60,000 nt of DNA from Acanthaster planci (GCF_001949145.1 NW_019091388.1:495212-555211), one strand, 5' to 3'; positions 37,201 through 51,805 are shown, counted from the stretch's first letter. The notes: generated by a model not told the origin, from the letters alone. Numbers and translations are program-made.

Positions 37201-39559
37201 ATGTTTGGAGAAAACGCTTTTCCTGTTTAACAAGCAAAAGCCATGAGCAGTGTGGTCAAAGAACTGAGATAAAAATGCATGTAGCTTGACACATTCAGTC
37301 ACAAAAGGACTGTCAATACACCAAGATCAACTCACAGGTGACAAAGAGTGAGGGAAAGATGACAACTGTAGGCCCTTCAGCTGAATACCAATGCCATTAC
37401 AAGCTCAGCACTGCACAGTAACAGATGAAATGTCTGTGTGTAACCATTCAGGCAAAGTGTTATTAGCCTCAAAGAATGTCATTGTTGAGAGCTTGGGGGT
37501 TGGAATCCAAACCCCCCCTCCGTCCCCCCTCCCCACACACACATTTTCTCCCCAGCCATCAAGGTGCTTCTTTCACACACCAAGCTTTCAAGAGTTTTTC
37601 AGTAACATGTAGCAGTCATTCTGACACAGGCATTAGGCCATGAATTTCAAACGACCATATTATCCAAATTGTACGTGATATTGAATTGAACCGTCACATT
37701 TAAACTGATAATACACGTAGATGTCTTTACATGTGTATGCTAAGTTTCAATACAATCAGGCATAACAGCTGAGTTCTTAGGAAGGCGGAAGCTGGCCCTA
37801 CCCCAACTCCGAGCTGTGAAAGAAACTGCTGTCTCTCCACATTCAAAGAGCCATACATGTACACATTGCATTTCAGTGTACTCTCTGGCAACAAAGAGAC
37901 TGAATAAAGACTGAGCACAGCCATGACACTGGGCTCAGCTTCTGGTTGACAATAGTTTTGGCATGGGGCAGTCTGAAGGAAATCATTTACTGCTTTGCTT
38001 TCATAACATTACTGTTATGAAAACTGATACCTGCTCTTATGAAAGACTAACAGCATATCCATGTGTCCAATTCAGTCATTGAAACTGGATAAATCCGTCA
38101 ACACCTTGATATTGACAATTTCAGCACCTAATTCAAAGACAGAGAAATGGACAATGACAGACGCCAATGGCAACCTTTAGAAGCTGCCAACTGTAGTTGC
38201 ACAGTATCCTAGAAAGATACACTAATTAAATTCAATTTAAAGATCAATTAATCACCAGACACAAATACGTGTGTTCAATGTCACTGTTTGAGTAACCACT
38301 TAAAATAATTGGGTCTGGGGACAACAAATGATTATAACTTCATTTTAAAGTACAAAAAGCAGTTTCTACTAATAGAAGTTGTCATTTTTAAAGACCAATT
38401 TAATTTTGTTTTAATGAACACAAAAGTAGTCCTTGGCAATAAAAGAATCCATTCTTTTCAGTTTTACAGAAAACACTTTTACATCTTGTTTCAATTTGTT
38501 TTGAGTGGTTTTGATATTTATTTATTTATTATATTTATGTGCTAGTTGTACTTAAAAGGCACTAGTGACAATTAAATTTACCAAAGCATAAAATTAATCA
38601 CTTGTTTTCAATCCTCTTTATTTCATAAAGAAATTAGAACAAACACCCTCAGATATTTACATACAGGTACATGTACATGTACACAGGTTTTCAACAAACT
38701 GCACTTCATCTGAACTGCCAAGCAGCATACATGTACATGTACTTGTATACACATGTGTGCATGATCGGGCATGATTTGTTACTGATGTAGCTTTGGCTTG
38801 TTGTTTGTTGTTGTGATTGTGGTTGTTTTTGTCACTGTCATCATCAATGTCATCATCATTTTCTTTTCTTGGTTTTGTTTTGGTTCTTCTTTTATTTTAG
38901 GTTTTTCTCTATGATTATAAATGAACTTTTCCATTTCTTAAAATAGTCGGAGTAAATTATTCAAAACTGAATAAAGCAATGCCTGTAACCACAGCCAGAA
39001 TGTGAAAATTCTCTTAGAATAGACTTTGTCAAAGTATGGATGGGGGGTATGAAATGCTTAGCCCATGGAAATGGAAGGAAAACAAAGAATGGAAGACTAT
39101 CAGAAGCCCTCATAAATGCACATATACATTTACATCATGGTACTCCACCAGGCAATGCTGTAGTGGTGGACGATATCAGAAATTTCTTGTCACAATCTGC
39201 CCCGAGTTGAAGTGCACCCCCAAGCGGCAAAAGAAAGACAGATGATTGTAAGTTTTCTAAGCGGTTTCTTGCACGCGTTCTGCATGTACGCAAAGATCAT
39301 ACATTAAGGAAGAAATTTGTTACACATACTCAGTGTCAAACATGTCATTGATCTCCATTATAAATGCGCGCTTATGCGGTGAGTACAAAAAACTACACCC
39401 TCTTTTGTGGCGTTCAAAGCAGATACGATATTGTCTTAAGAAAAAATTGGAACCACTACTTTAGGAAAAAAAATACCAAATAACAGGGCATCAAAGACAT
39501 CATTTTCATATCAGCAATTTTTTTCCTCAACCTGGTTTTCTTAGGAAGAAATGCCAATG

Positions 39560-39690
39560 CTTTGTATTGTTTTGTTGGGGTGTTGGGTTGTTGTTTCTTT
39601 GTTTGTTGGGTTGTTGGGGTTGTTTGTTTTTTTGTTTGTTTTTTCCGGGGGTGGGTTTTTTAATTTGTTTTGTTCTGTTTTAGTTTAGTT
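39560..39690 (+). repeat. G/T-rich low-complexity tract
   Basis: About 130 bp nearly free of A and C on the plus strand, with repeated TTGGGTTGTT, GGGG and TTTGTTTG blocks. At least four G-runs of three or more within about 70 bp might form a loose G-quadruplex on the plus strand. A (GA)n run lies at about 39847-39866. Confidence 0.6.
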
Positions 39691-40773
39691 CAGTTTATTT
39701 CCACACACCACTACAGTAACATAATGAATGAATGTAATACATACTGAAGAATGGCAGATACCAGGCAGAAAGCAAATACTTGTACATGGCCTGGTTCCCT
39801 ATTTGTCATAATAATATCAATGTGTGACTGTAATTACAAGATATAAAAGAGAGAGAGAGAAAGAGTAAAAAAGTAAATAACTGAAGGTACAGCTGCCCAG
39901 CAGAACTAAGCAAGGATCTTTAAAACTCCATGCAGTAATTATGTAAACATCTTAAAAATGAACACCAAAGGACCTGGATTTCTAACATGTCTAACTGTTT
40001 TAATTAAGAAATACAGTAGTTCTTGCCTTCACAATGTGAAGCTTGGCTGCTGACCTAGTATTACATGTACATGGACTTAAGTGGACTTCAGTATTGCACT
40101 GACTTTATTTCAAGGGGCAGAGGATTATTTTCAAATTTGAACATACATGTAAGGATGCCTAGGTGATATCTGTGTAAGTTTGAAATTGAGATGGTGTTCA
40201 GTTTCTGAAAGAGAGGTCAGGTGTGGTCTCTAGGGTTAGACTTTGTGATAACTTGTTACAATTTTTTCTGAATATTACTACTCATCGAGGTTAACTGAGA
40301 ATTGCTTCAGGCTAACAATCCATACTGGAGATGGGCAGAGCTAACATATTATACGTATATGTACACATTAGTTGGTATTTGAATCTCAGCTTTTGTAAAA
40401 TCCCTAGAATGCATGAAACTGACATTATGGACCTCCTGATAGTGCAATTTCAAAGTATGACCATTGTCAATAATAACACTTAAAAATCGGAAGGACTTAA
40501 TTTTGTAATATTACCTACTTGACTTACATGTACGGTACATGTATTTCTGTAATATTAATATATACATTGATGTCACTACCCCCATCGGGATTTAAGAAGA
40601 GTATGAAAAATGTCTTTTTGTCATGAATGGAAAGCCAATTACTTTGAAACCAAGGCAATGTGACATAATTCTTTGTTTATAGTATTGACAATTATAGTAA
40701 GGGCGATTTTTCTTCTAATTATTTTTTGAAAAGTGTTTTTTGCAGGCCTTGAAAAAAATGATAGCCACAATTA

Positions 40774-41316
40774 ATGGCCGCTGCCACTACTGCTCGTCTC
40801 ACTGGCCCAGGTGTCCAACAAAAAAATCTCCGTCTTCACAGCCAGTTTTGCCTTGCCTTATATTTATTGGCTGTCTTGCCTTTTTCCATAAACATCCATA
40901 GCCTATTAAAAACACAAAAATCCTTGTTTTCAGATGCTTGCAAAGCCATTGAAAGTGTATTTCGATGTCATGCCACCCTGATCAGCTGTCTTCAAATCTC
41001 AAAGAATCGATGTACAGACACTGGCTTCAAAGTCGATTCTACGTGTACACTGAATGTACATGTACATCGTACACATCCACGTGAAGCATGCAGTGTACAA
41101 AATGTGCATGTACATGTACAGAATGTGCTGATACTTCAAGCAACGACACCCGCTACAAAAATAAATGCCTCTATGCGTACGCTCACATTCCAGCAGGAGT
41201 ACCGGTACGTGCAGCAGATTTTATGTACAGCGTCACCTGACTTTCTCTTTCTCAGAAAAGACAATGCTAGAAAGCCAAAAAAAGTTTATGAGGATTCCAA
41301 AGTTAAAAAAGCCTGA
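40774..41316 (+). other. Anonymous 180-codon ORF, antisense to ARID3
   Basis: Longest open frame outside the DIRS element. It begins MAAATTARLTGPGVQQKN and ends KKVYEDSKVKKA. It has a hydrophobic stretch (FCLALYLLAVLPFSI, residues about 26-40) that could be a membrane segment or signal anchor. The middle VHVH text comes from ACATGTACATG repeats, which argues for repeat translation rather than selection. No family recognised and no splice evidence. Probably chance or part of a lineage-specific RNA. Confidence 0.15.
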
Positions 41317-44300
41317 TCACGTACTGTATGTTTAAATGGGAAATTCTGAATTGCGCATGTCAGATTTTGAGAGTACCGGTACTTTGCATGTTCACTGTAC
41401 CTAATGAGGGCTATGAGGATTCATGCAATGTAAGCAACTATTTTATTTCTACATGTACATGTATGCATTTTTTACTTTTTGGAAAAAGTACCAGACCAAA
41501 AAATATTTTCACAGTAGGTTTAGGCCCATTCCTAATTTATTTTGTGAAAATAAAATTGAGAAATAGCAACACAGTGGGCAAAACTAGGAATTTTTTGTCC
41601 ATACCTCTTTTCGTTATTGCAATTTTAGGGTTTGGCAAGACTTTTGAAGGACTGAGACAAAGAATTTGAAGGTTTCCTGAAATTTTCAACCGTGAAGTTG
41701 AGTAGAGAAAAGTGTGAAAGTTTCAGATTTGCTGACAGTTTTTTGCTCAATTTTTTCTCTTCCCAAGCGGAGGCATTTGCATATCAACCAAAACTCAACA
41801 CCAATTGTGCTTATTCTCACATTGATTGTATGCTCTTGTGAAAGACAAAGACAAAAAATTCAGTCCTCAAGAAGTTCATAAATGAAACTGAGGTCTCTTT
41901 GTCGTAATAACACTACAAAGACACAGTATTTAGCCCTGGCATTGCATGTACATGTACAGTGTATGTGCATGTACTACATGTGAAACACACATACATGTAC
42001 ACTGCCATGCATAATATTGGATATATGGAATGCTACGTATTTTATATTCATCTAACTGATCCCGTACATAACACTGTACTCAGACCAACAGCTGGCTATG
42101 TACCAGGACGCGTGTACTAACCTATAATCGTTCCACAATGTATTTTCGCAAGACATCTTTATTTGCTGGATCAGTTTGGTGCATATAAAATACATGTATG
42201 TAGATAGTGCTGAGTAGACGGTGTCTGAAATAACTCATTAAGTCAAACAAAAAAAATTTAGCTGGATGAAATTGACATCAATGTGTAGTGTGCATGTGGT
42301 TGCTGGTCTGTCATGTGCAGTATTTTGTTGTTATGGGAAAACATCTACAATTGAGAAACTTAGTGCAAAAAAAGATAAGAGATCGGGAAAAAATGAAAAT
42401 AATTCATTACCTTAGCAACCACTTTGTGGCTACCTTTGGTATTCACACAGCATTCCTTTTCTTGATTCTGTGGGTGTTTTTACTTGGTTTAAGCCTTCCT
42501 GAGCTCATTCACAGAGTTTCAATGTAATCTATTGTAAATTTCATATCTACAAAGTCTTTAAATTACATGTAGAAGGCTCAATTAATAGAAGGTGGGCAAG
42601 TTGCTAAGGACTTTTCTGTATGGTTTAGGAAGGTCTGATCAAGTAACCAATGCACCTGTTTTAAATCGTTATGTGTGCACATTGAGTGGAAGTGCAACAT
42701 ACATTTACATGCAACAAACTAAACTTTTGCTGGTGCCATTATCTACTGTCCTTGGTCCAGCTATTTATGGAAACTGCATAGAATCAGCAATTTTTGTGAC
42801 CTGTACCACATGCACATGTCCAAGTTCAAGGGCAGTGGAGTACGGACAGGTACATGTATATGTGTCTGCATGTGCTTCAGTAGTCTCCACTTTTATGGTT
42901 TCGCTCATCCTCGCCCAGCACCCTTACAATGTGCTGGGAAGGGTAAATGTATTGACTAACAGTGTGTTGAGCATTCATATTGGACAGAGCTCATTTGAAT
43001 ACTAACACAGGTCAAAACTTCTATGTATGCATGGCGTGTGCGCTGAGTGTGTAAGCATTTGATTAGGACAGCAAGTCATCCACAATGCTTTGCATGTTGG
43101 TAGCTGTGATGTACATGTACATGTAAGTTACTTTTTATGCTCACCTTATCTTGAAGCTTGTAAGTGAAAAATCCCAATCTCGCATTTGCACAATGAGTCA
43201 AATTAATGGACATTTTTTACACCTCTCATTACCTGTGTCTATGCAACAGATAATCAATGGTGACTGATTTTTACTAAAATTAGAATTACTTGCAAACATC
43301 TTTTGTCAGTTTTTGCAAGAAACAAAATAATCTGCCTTTTCCGCTCGGAGTTGGTAAAATCCAATCCAAGTTTTCCAAGCCATCTTGTTTCTAATATCCA
43401 CTTACATGTATATTCAAAGTATCAAAGAGCTTTCTTAGTAAAGTTAATCATCATATGCACTTAAGTTTTTCCCCATATTGTCATTCTCACCTCAGTTCCT
43501 TGCTGTCAACAATCTTGACCTAAAAGGTGTGTGTTATCCTGGCAATGGACAAAACTGTTTTTACCTTAACTCTCCAGAACTTTGTGAAATCCTCCAAACC
43601 TGAATGATGTACAGACTATATATGCAGAAACTAAATAGTACATTTTGGGGTGTTCTGTGTTACATTTCGGTATTTTCTGTGTTTAGTCCCAGTGCCAGTA
43701 CCTTCCAAATCACACATGAAACTGGAATTTTTCAAAGGAAATTCCAAGTTGCACAAGAACTTATACGGCATTTTTCAATGTTAAATGGCATACACTAGTA
43801 GTAAAAATGGGGGAGATCTCATCAGCTGATCTAAAAGAAAACTAACGCCTGCTAAATTCTGCAAAAAGTTCCAAAACCTCTGATATCAAAGGATCTTAGA
43901 GACAAGATTATGTTGAACTGTGAAAAACCAAACCTTTCTCCGTTCAGTTTTCAGTCAGTGTAAAGTGTTCCCCCTCCCCCCAAAAATGATTTTTCTTTAG
44001 TTGTACCAAAAATGACATAATTATGCACACACACGTGTACACCTACATAACTGAGTACACATATGGTCAGAGTAACAATTTTAGAAGACCCTGTTTACGA
44101 TTCCATGAGAACATGTAGTTTTCCACTCTGCACAGTGCATGACATTGTTTTCAGTGCTGCTGGTAGCGACCTTACTGCCATAACACGTTTTGCCACTTAG
44201 TTTGATCATAGGGTTATAAAATATGTTTTGATCCTTACTGAAACCAACCCAAGTGTGAAGCTAGGCTGTCTTTGCTTATCTCGTCTCCATGCCGGTGTCA

Positions 44301-47300
44301 ATTTGGCAGAACAGCAAAGAAACTGAGTTGGTTGAAACATCATTGTTTTAGCAGCGGCGGGATAAAGCCAATTCAGTGCAACTTTGAAAGCATTCATTTT
44401 GAGTGCAAAAAGTTTCACCAAATCAAGTTCAACTACTATTTTAAGCAAATTTCAAACGGTGTCTGAACATACCAGCACACTAAATTTGCCAATAAAAGAA
44501 ACATTAAGCATAGCACAAGCAGACAGCCAATCATTGACAATTTATCATTTTCTGAAAACATGTTTCGACTTTGTGACTCAAAGGTATTTATGAGTAGGAA
44601 TAAAGCCGTGTTCACACTGGACCTTTTTTCTCATGGATTTTACTGAGCCAATGGTCAAATGTGACCAGTGTCCGCACTTGGACTTTTGACACAGGAAAAT
44701 TTTACTGAGACCACAGGAAAAGTAACCGAGCTGGTAATGCAATAACTTACAAGAGCGCTTTGCGTGACCTTTCTGCATTTATTTTTGTCCTTGGACAAAA
44801 TTTTACCATCCTCATCACCTGGAAATGGTGCACTCTTAGAAACAGTTTATCTTCCAAGGGTGTCAGTAACGATTTCTGCCATGATTGCAACCAAAAGAGG
44901 AAAAAACTTATTCACCACATGCCATACCGCAGCGAAACGTGCAACACGCATGTACAGTTTCCTTTGTGAAGCATGTCACTGTGCTCGGGCCAGATGTATG
45001 CGCTACTTGGCCACTTCTCCATGCTTTTACCGACTCGTACTGTCCACACTGGACTTTCCGTTTCAGGAAACCCCTTGGTTTCACTACAGTACCAGCTGTG
45101 CTAGTGAATAAAAATTCTGAAGAAACTTGCCGACAGCCTCTCAAAGCCAGGACTGTGAAAGTTCTGATTTCAGATTTTTACTAGCCTCTCCCTGATGTTA
45201 TTCCCTTGACCTCTGAACCCTCTCATGGCAGTCATTATTACTTACCCACCAGCTAAGATCACAAGCAATGCCAAATCAGATTAACAAGCCAGGAGGACGC
45301 CTCCATTAAGTAATAATCACCTTCATTACAAGGTCTTTCAAAAGATTCTTCTTGTTATTCACACAGCTGGTGTGTAGACTCTGTTGTCCTGGGCAGCTCC
45401 AACCCTTTCCCCAACACCAACCTCCTCCAGGATTAATATGAGGAGATTAGCGAGTACTTAGGCAAATCCCTTACTGGAATAAATGGCTCCAGACAAAATG
45501 CAGCTAAGTGGTTTATGGTTCCTTTACTTGTTTGGCTAGTAGGTGCAAAAACCTCAGTTCCTTCTTAAAAAGAGGATACATGCATGATAAAGTGGTTAAT
45601 TTCCACACCTCTGTACTTCACTTTGTTTTCACAAGCTGTTTCTCAGTTCCCTGCTCCAAAATCAATTCCATGTACATTTGTCAGACAGTTGGATCTGATC
45701 ACAACAGTACAGAGTAGGTCAGAAAAAAATATGCATCATACAATTTATGCCTATACTGGGACCCTTCCAGGATGAAACATTATGATGCCAGCATATTGCC
45801 CTACCCTGACCCTGCACTCAAGATTCTTCTCTCAGATGAAGCTGATTCATAGATACACAACCAGAAAGCTGGGGGCTGAGCAATTTATTTGTAAGCCTTG
45901 GATTGATCAACAGTGTTTTCTTGCTTCCCCCTTTCACAATGAAGCAGGAACCCTGAAGCCTCGGGCCCACATCAATAAAAGCCCTGGCATGCTGAGTATA
46001 GAGAAAATGCCCTCAGATCAGGACCTCTACTTGCTATCACCTTTTTGAATCAGAACAAAGTATCTGGGCGGTATTGATAATTTCTCCTTCTCCAAACAAA
46101 CAAGTATTAATGGGGTCGGGGCTTGCCAAAGGTAATTAATTCCACTGCAATCCCTTGTCAGACATCAACATGTACATGTAAGTTTTTACTGTTAAAAGAC
46201 ACAAAAGCTCTAAAAGTTTTGTCACAGTACCCCCCACCTGATTCCTTACCCTTTCCTTTTGTTATCTTTTAAGTACTATGCATGGACATCTTCAGACATT
46301 CTTCTACACAAAACTGGATGGTTTCCTTATTGTTACATATGCCATGTCTATACTGTGGTACTCGATCTCATTAATATGCACTCCCTAGGGCAGCATTCAC
46401 TCAATCTGCATCCTCCCCTTCCCTGGGATAACAAATACAGCAAGTAAACAAGGTGATCTTGTCAGGTTTACACACATGAGGCTTAGGATGTGCTCTCCAA
46501 TCATAAAAGGCCTATCACAGCCCACATAAAGTAGGTTTTTTTCTGATCAAAAGATGTAATCAGACTGAAATTAAGACCCTGTGGTGAAAGTGGCGAGCTA
46601 GTCAATTACGTTGTTTGTCTCTCAGCCCCCTTCCTGCCAAACAACGGGAACACCATGGATACTTGAGGATATCTTGAGGGGTACATTCCGGTGACACAAC
46701 GGCTCAGACAAAACAGCTTAATGCCTCCGTGATCCTCGATATTGGTTTTCAGATTAAAGATGCTGTTGGATAATGGAGCCACTTTCACTTGTTGCATTAA
46801 AAAAAAATCTTGAGTGGGTTTGGTTGCTCAGCAATTGACCAGCACAAATTTATACAGCAGGAGACAGTGACCACCCTGAAGAGAAGAGTTTGTGGAAGCT
46901 GAATGAGGCAGGTGGTCGTCAGAACCTGTTCTCATCAAAACCGCTAACACTTTTTCAGGAAGGCACAATTTCTAAATAAAAGCCAACATACTAAGCAGCA
47001 GTCAAACAGAGCCTTTTGGAATGCCCTCAACTTTTCTGAGGGAGGGGGTGTCACATGAGAACTGATACAAATGGAGTGGGGATTGGGATGTTATTCCAGG
47101 GAGTTTACTGTTCGTTACGTTGATGTGAATAATGGAAGATGTGGTCTGTCAAACACATGCAGAAATCTCAGGCTAAGTCAGCTGAAGTAGCCATTGTGAA
47201 TGGACTTCAAGAAGAAAAAAAAACATAATCGGACCTCCAAAATATTTCAAAGATCTTATTTGAAAATATTCAATCTTCCCCTTCTTTTGACACTTCACCC

Positions 47301-48309
47301 ATGAACTCAAACAGGGGACAACAAAAGTGTTTCATTAATTTTAAAATTGGGTACTTTGCAACTACTTCTAGAATGTGCAGGAAACGAAGGTGATAATGCT
47401 ATTGAATTTTTACCTGAATTTGTGCATTAGGCAATGTACATATAAAATGTGACACTATTACTTACACAAGAATTGTATTATATACCGGGTAATATTTGCC
47501 ACCTGGAGAATTTTCTTTTCAAACACAATATTTTTATTTTTGTTTTGTGAGGGGTTATGTTATTTAGGAAGTTCAGAAAAAGTCTAACCATTATCAGTAG
47601 AAAGCATTTTTGAAGGCATTTCAAAGTGTTCTCTGCTTTATGAATAAAAATGTAAGTAAGTGGGTTTTCTAAGTGCTTCTGGTGAATCTTCAAGAAGCCT
47701 TTTGATTCCGAAGCATGTCACAGCAATGGACTGGAAGATACCATCCACAAAAAAAAATAAAATACACAGAATTATTCAATATCACCCAATCATCTAGCTA
47801 GATTAGCAATGGGCAGGCTATTTATAATGTATCCTTTCCAGGACAGACCTCCAAAATGAAAGGCCAATGTACTGTGAGTCTGTAGCTTTGCTCTATCAAT
47901 TCCTATCCGTCCTTTCTCAGCCTATCTTCAATTATAGATTGTCGTTAATGAGCTCTGATCCTCTCTTATTGATGTGTTTCTTACCACAGTATACATGTAT
48001 GCCAGATAATCAGCCAGGCCTTTATGTTCACCCATTGCCAGACTGCACATGATATTATTCCAAAATAACCTGCTGATGGATTTTTTTCTTTCTAATGATT
48101 CCTTACCCTCTCACTTTCAGCGGCTCTAACTAAGGACTGAGACAAAAAAAATGGATTGGTTACTGCTTGATGTACATGTACCGGTAGGCTTTGCACACTC
48201 AAATGGAGGTATCGCTACATTTAACACAGAGATGTGCCAGTAACAAAAGGGACAAACTTTGTACGTAAAGCATTACCTTACATGTACATGTACTGGTACA
48301 TGTGTTGGC

Positions 48310-48321
48310 TGCTAATTAGCA
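48310..48321. promoter_or_regulatory. TGCTAATTAGCA palindrome, site 2
   Basis: Second exact copy of the 12-bp TAATTA-core palindrome described at 29396. Candidate homeodomain site; untested. Confidence 0.25.
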
Positions 48322-49574
48322 ACAAGGTATCAAGACAGGTTTCTACCTACTGACCTACATGTACATGTATAAAAATACTTTTTGTGAATGAATACATGTA
48401 TAGATACATGAAAAAGACAGAGATGCACCACATGAAAGAGCTCACTTTGTATATTTAATGGTTATAAAAGTACTTGAGTAAATGCCAAAATGTCTGTTTG
48501 TTGTCAGGATGCTACTGTAAACACTTTTGCTGAGGTACGTTTTAATGATGGCATCTGCAGGTTAAAGATTCTAAACTGATAAAACCTGGATCAATCCAGT
48601 ATCAGGGAGTACGTTTTAATGGTTTTCCAGGTGTTCTTCATCAACAAATCAAAAAAATCTCTGCATTTTGCCAATCTGTGCCTTAGTGACAGGAATTTGT
48701 TACCAACATAAACGCCAAATTGTGCAGTCTGGTCACAATTCCATTAATGAAATTAGCACATTGTTTAACCTCAGACTGCAGGTGTTACCCAAACAAACTG
48801 TCTGGCAATGTGCCAAAGTCAGATTAATAAGTTAATCCATACCCAATAATAATACATACTCCCCCCCCCCATAATTCTGCTATCCCTTCATTATTTCTTC
48901 CCTTGTTCTACCCCGGAGGAGTGCAGCATTACATTGTACATGCAGTCAATAAAACAGCGCTCACTCACAAGAGGATTAATACTAAAAATCAATCCACAGA
49001 TAGAAGTACCGTACATTGTACAAAGTACATCTACATTGTATGCAGGTCTCTTCCCTTTCTGTCATGTAACATTGAATAGTTTATAGGCTGACATTCTCAA
49101 TTCCTGTAACACCTGCTTCATATTCAATAAGTACAAGTACCGGTATGTCAAGACAAAAATATCTTTGGCAATAATAATCAAGCAATTGTTGACAGTTTCA
49201 CTACTGCTGAGGAGGGTCAACATAGTTGGGTGAAACCATTAAACATTAAACTACACAATTCAATGGCCACTTTACTCCAAGTACAAGTAAGTTTGAGAAT
49301 TACATCAGTTACTGATTACAACTGGAATAAAGCCACTTGAGGAATGTATATCACTGAATTTCATACTCCCTAGAAAATGTAAAATATGTGTACTCCGTCT
49401 AATTTCTTCCCAAAACAGTGGATGGCCCCAGGTTTCATTTCACAGAGTAGCTGAGTACAAATATCTGTGATCTGGCACGACAAAATGAGCTTAAAGTCAC
49501 ATTCTGTTCTTTCCTGTTTCAAGGGTTCACAGTCAAATATTGAAGTGGAGGTCAATTTGGCATCTTGTAATATT

Positions 49575-49882
49575 TTGAAAGATTAACCCCTATATTTAAT
49601 TCCAGTTTTGTTAGCATGATCAGATTTTTAAAAATATCATTTTCTCAGCAATTTCAATGACAGCATTATTTGAGCCTGGTCAGAAATGTTGAAACAATGT
49701 TAGATATAAAAACGTAAAGATGCCAGAATAATGCCACCTTGTCACCTCATACTTTTACCCTATGAACATGTTCCATGTACATACCACTGAAAAGCTCTCT
49801 TTCTGTTGATTTAAAAATACCAATATCTCAATTTTTGAAAATTCAGACTTTCAGCTCATTTTGTGATGACAGGTCACATTTC
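49575..49882 (-). repeat. Dispersed repeat family A, copy 2
   Basis: Reverse-complement match to 10003-10310 over about 300 bp. A further partial match to the same terminus (ACAAAATGAGCTTAAAGT) lies at about 49481-49500, so fragments may be clustered. Confidence 0.7.
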
Positions 49883-51805
49883 TGAATGGCACAGACAGTA
49901 CATGGACTGGTTCCTGCTCATGATGAAGCAAGTGAAGGAACAGATCTGGTTTACTGAGCTACCAGTAAATTGTTCTCATAACAAAAGTCAGAAGCAGAGT
50001 GGCCTTGAATGCCAATCAAATATTTAGATTAGATTTAGATTTCATCAGTGATTGACCAGAACATGTTATGTCTGGCCTTTAAAATTAGAGACTATATATA
50101 TGAAATATCAACAAACTATCATTTAAAAATGCTTGGAAAAAGTATAGGCAGAAAAACCTATTTAATTAATAAGACTGTAGTGATATAGTCAGTTGCTGAT
50201 GAAGATACGACAACCTGTGGATTAAAACATTTTGACCAGCACAGTAGCAGATCCAGAGGGGGGTTACACTCAGCGTAGCAGCCCTCTCCCATTTAATTTT
50301 ACAAGAGAACCAGTACTTTTTCCATTACCATTTTTTTCTTTTGCGGCCAACTAGTTATTAAATAAATTTAATGACGAAAACTACCCCTATTTTGATGCAA
50401 TTCCTGGTTTGGGTTCAACTCCATTTGGGGCACCCACCTTTTTAGTCAATGCTGGACCTGCCACTGGACCACACTGTGCTTGTTGCTTGAGTTCAATTAC
50501 ATGTAGACATGTACGTAGCTCACACGCCCCTTAATGTCACTGTTATACTACACCTACACTGTATGCATTTCATTTGACTGGTTCTGTGTTGATTCTTTTT
50601 ATATTACACACATTTATAAAGGATAAGCAATACTTTCACTTTCACAACTTCAAGAAACAGGCCTTGTGGTCTGAAGGGCCAAGGCAATTATTTTTAAAGG
50701 TAAATCTGGACAAGTTCAGATATGATGCAGCTACATGCATGTACAGCATCTCTCCTACACCATAACTCTGTTTGTGGTCTAAACCAAGAAAGTACCAAAT
50801 TAGTTAACTTTTATTATTAAATAAATTTAGTTATGAGTAAGAGTGATGCATCTTGTACACATGCAAATTAAACTGGTATGCTGGAGTATTACTGACAACA
50901 ATTTATGTCCATTAAAATTATATTAATCAGTTGATGAAAGCTTTCAAACTTCTGGTACTTTGACCATCTATATGTACATGTACATGTACCATCATCTTTG
51001 ACTATACAGACTAAATTAAATTGGAAAAGTTTTTCAGTAGTAATTACATCTGCTGATGATGGGATATTTACATACTGTGTCTAATCTTAAGGGAAAAAAA
51101 TTTTTCTATGACTAGAATCAATTGGCAGGCAGTAGAGAACGCACAATACTTGTTCAAGCAAAGAAAGCTTGCATTGCAAATGACACTCAGAAGTATGCAT
51201 ATATTCTGACACAAAACCCATCAGACAGCCTCTCTCTCTCACAGAAACTTGGCCTTGCAAATCTCCCCTCAACATTAAATGTCAAATGGTACCAGTACAT
51301 GAACATTTCGTCATGTGCCAGGCAGCACTTAGCACTTAGGCCCTTTTGCCAGGAAGCATGACCACTGCCTAAAAACTTCTTGTGACAAAAGGACAAAAGT
51401 ATGCAACATATGTATGATATATGAAGAATTCTTGGCAAAAAGTAAAAACAAATTCCAAAGTCCTTTAATAAGTTGTTCAAAGGTTGTTTTTTGTACAGCC
51501 CAGGTTGATTTCCTAGTAAATTATATCCGGGAACATTTTTTCTGCTGTGATCATGCTTCCCGGCGAAAGGGCGTAAGTGCGCTTATGCCCTTCTGCCAGG
51601 CACCTGACGATTTACACTATGACAATACCACATGTACATCATACATACAATACTGTCATGTACATGTGCAATACCGTCATGAACAAATGAAATGAAACAA
51701 ATCTAACCACATGTGTAAATTTTCAAGATATACATGTATTACAATGTCTAATCCAGCAACAAAAAGTACAGCACCAACAATGACAATATGATGGCGCCTT
51801 CTTAC

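Larger units (their letters stand above)
23647..51805. other. ARID3 28-kb intron splitting the ARID domain
   Basis: AT-rich intron without a confidently identified nested gene. Contents: exon-like fragments at 27656-29699, repeat family B (34524-34803), G/T-rich low-complexity DNA (39560-39680), an anonymous 180-codon ORF (40774-41316), repeat family A (49575-49882), and many TACATGTA clusters. The 45.2-48.1 kb strip has fewer such motifs and could hold regulatory DNA, but I have no direct evidence. Confidence 0.6.

Noticed and set aside
42592-43005. 137-codon plus-strand ORF
   Set aside because: Low-complexity Cys/Thr/Val text from ACATGTAC repeats, no family and no splice context.
44590-45180. 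Repeated CACACTGGAC motifs considered as MITE terminal repeats
   Set aside because: The motifs are in the same orientation, no matching inverted ends or target duplication were found, and overlapping ORFs there show no domain.
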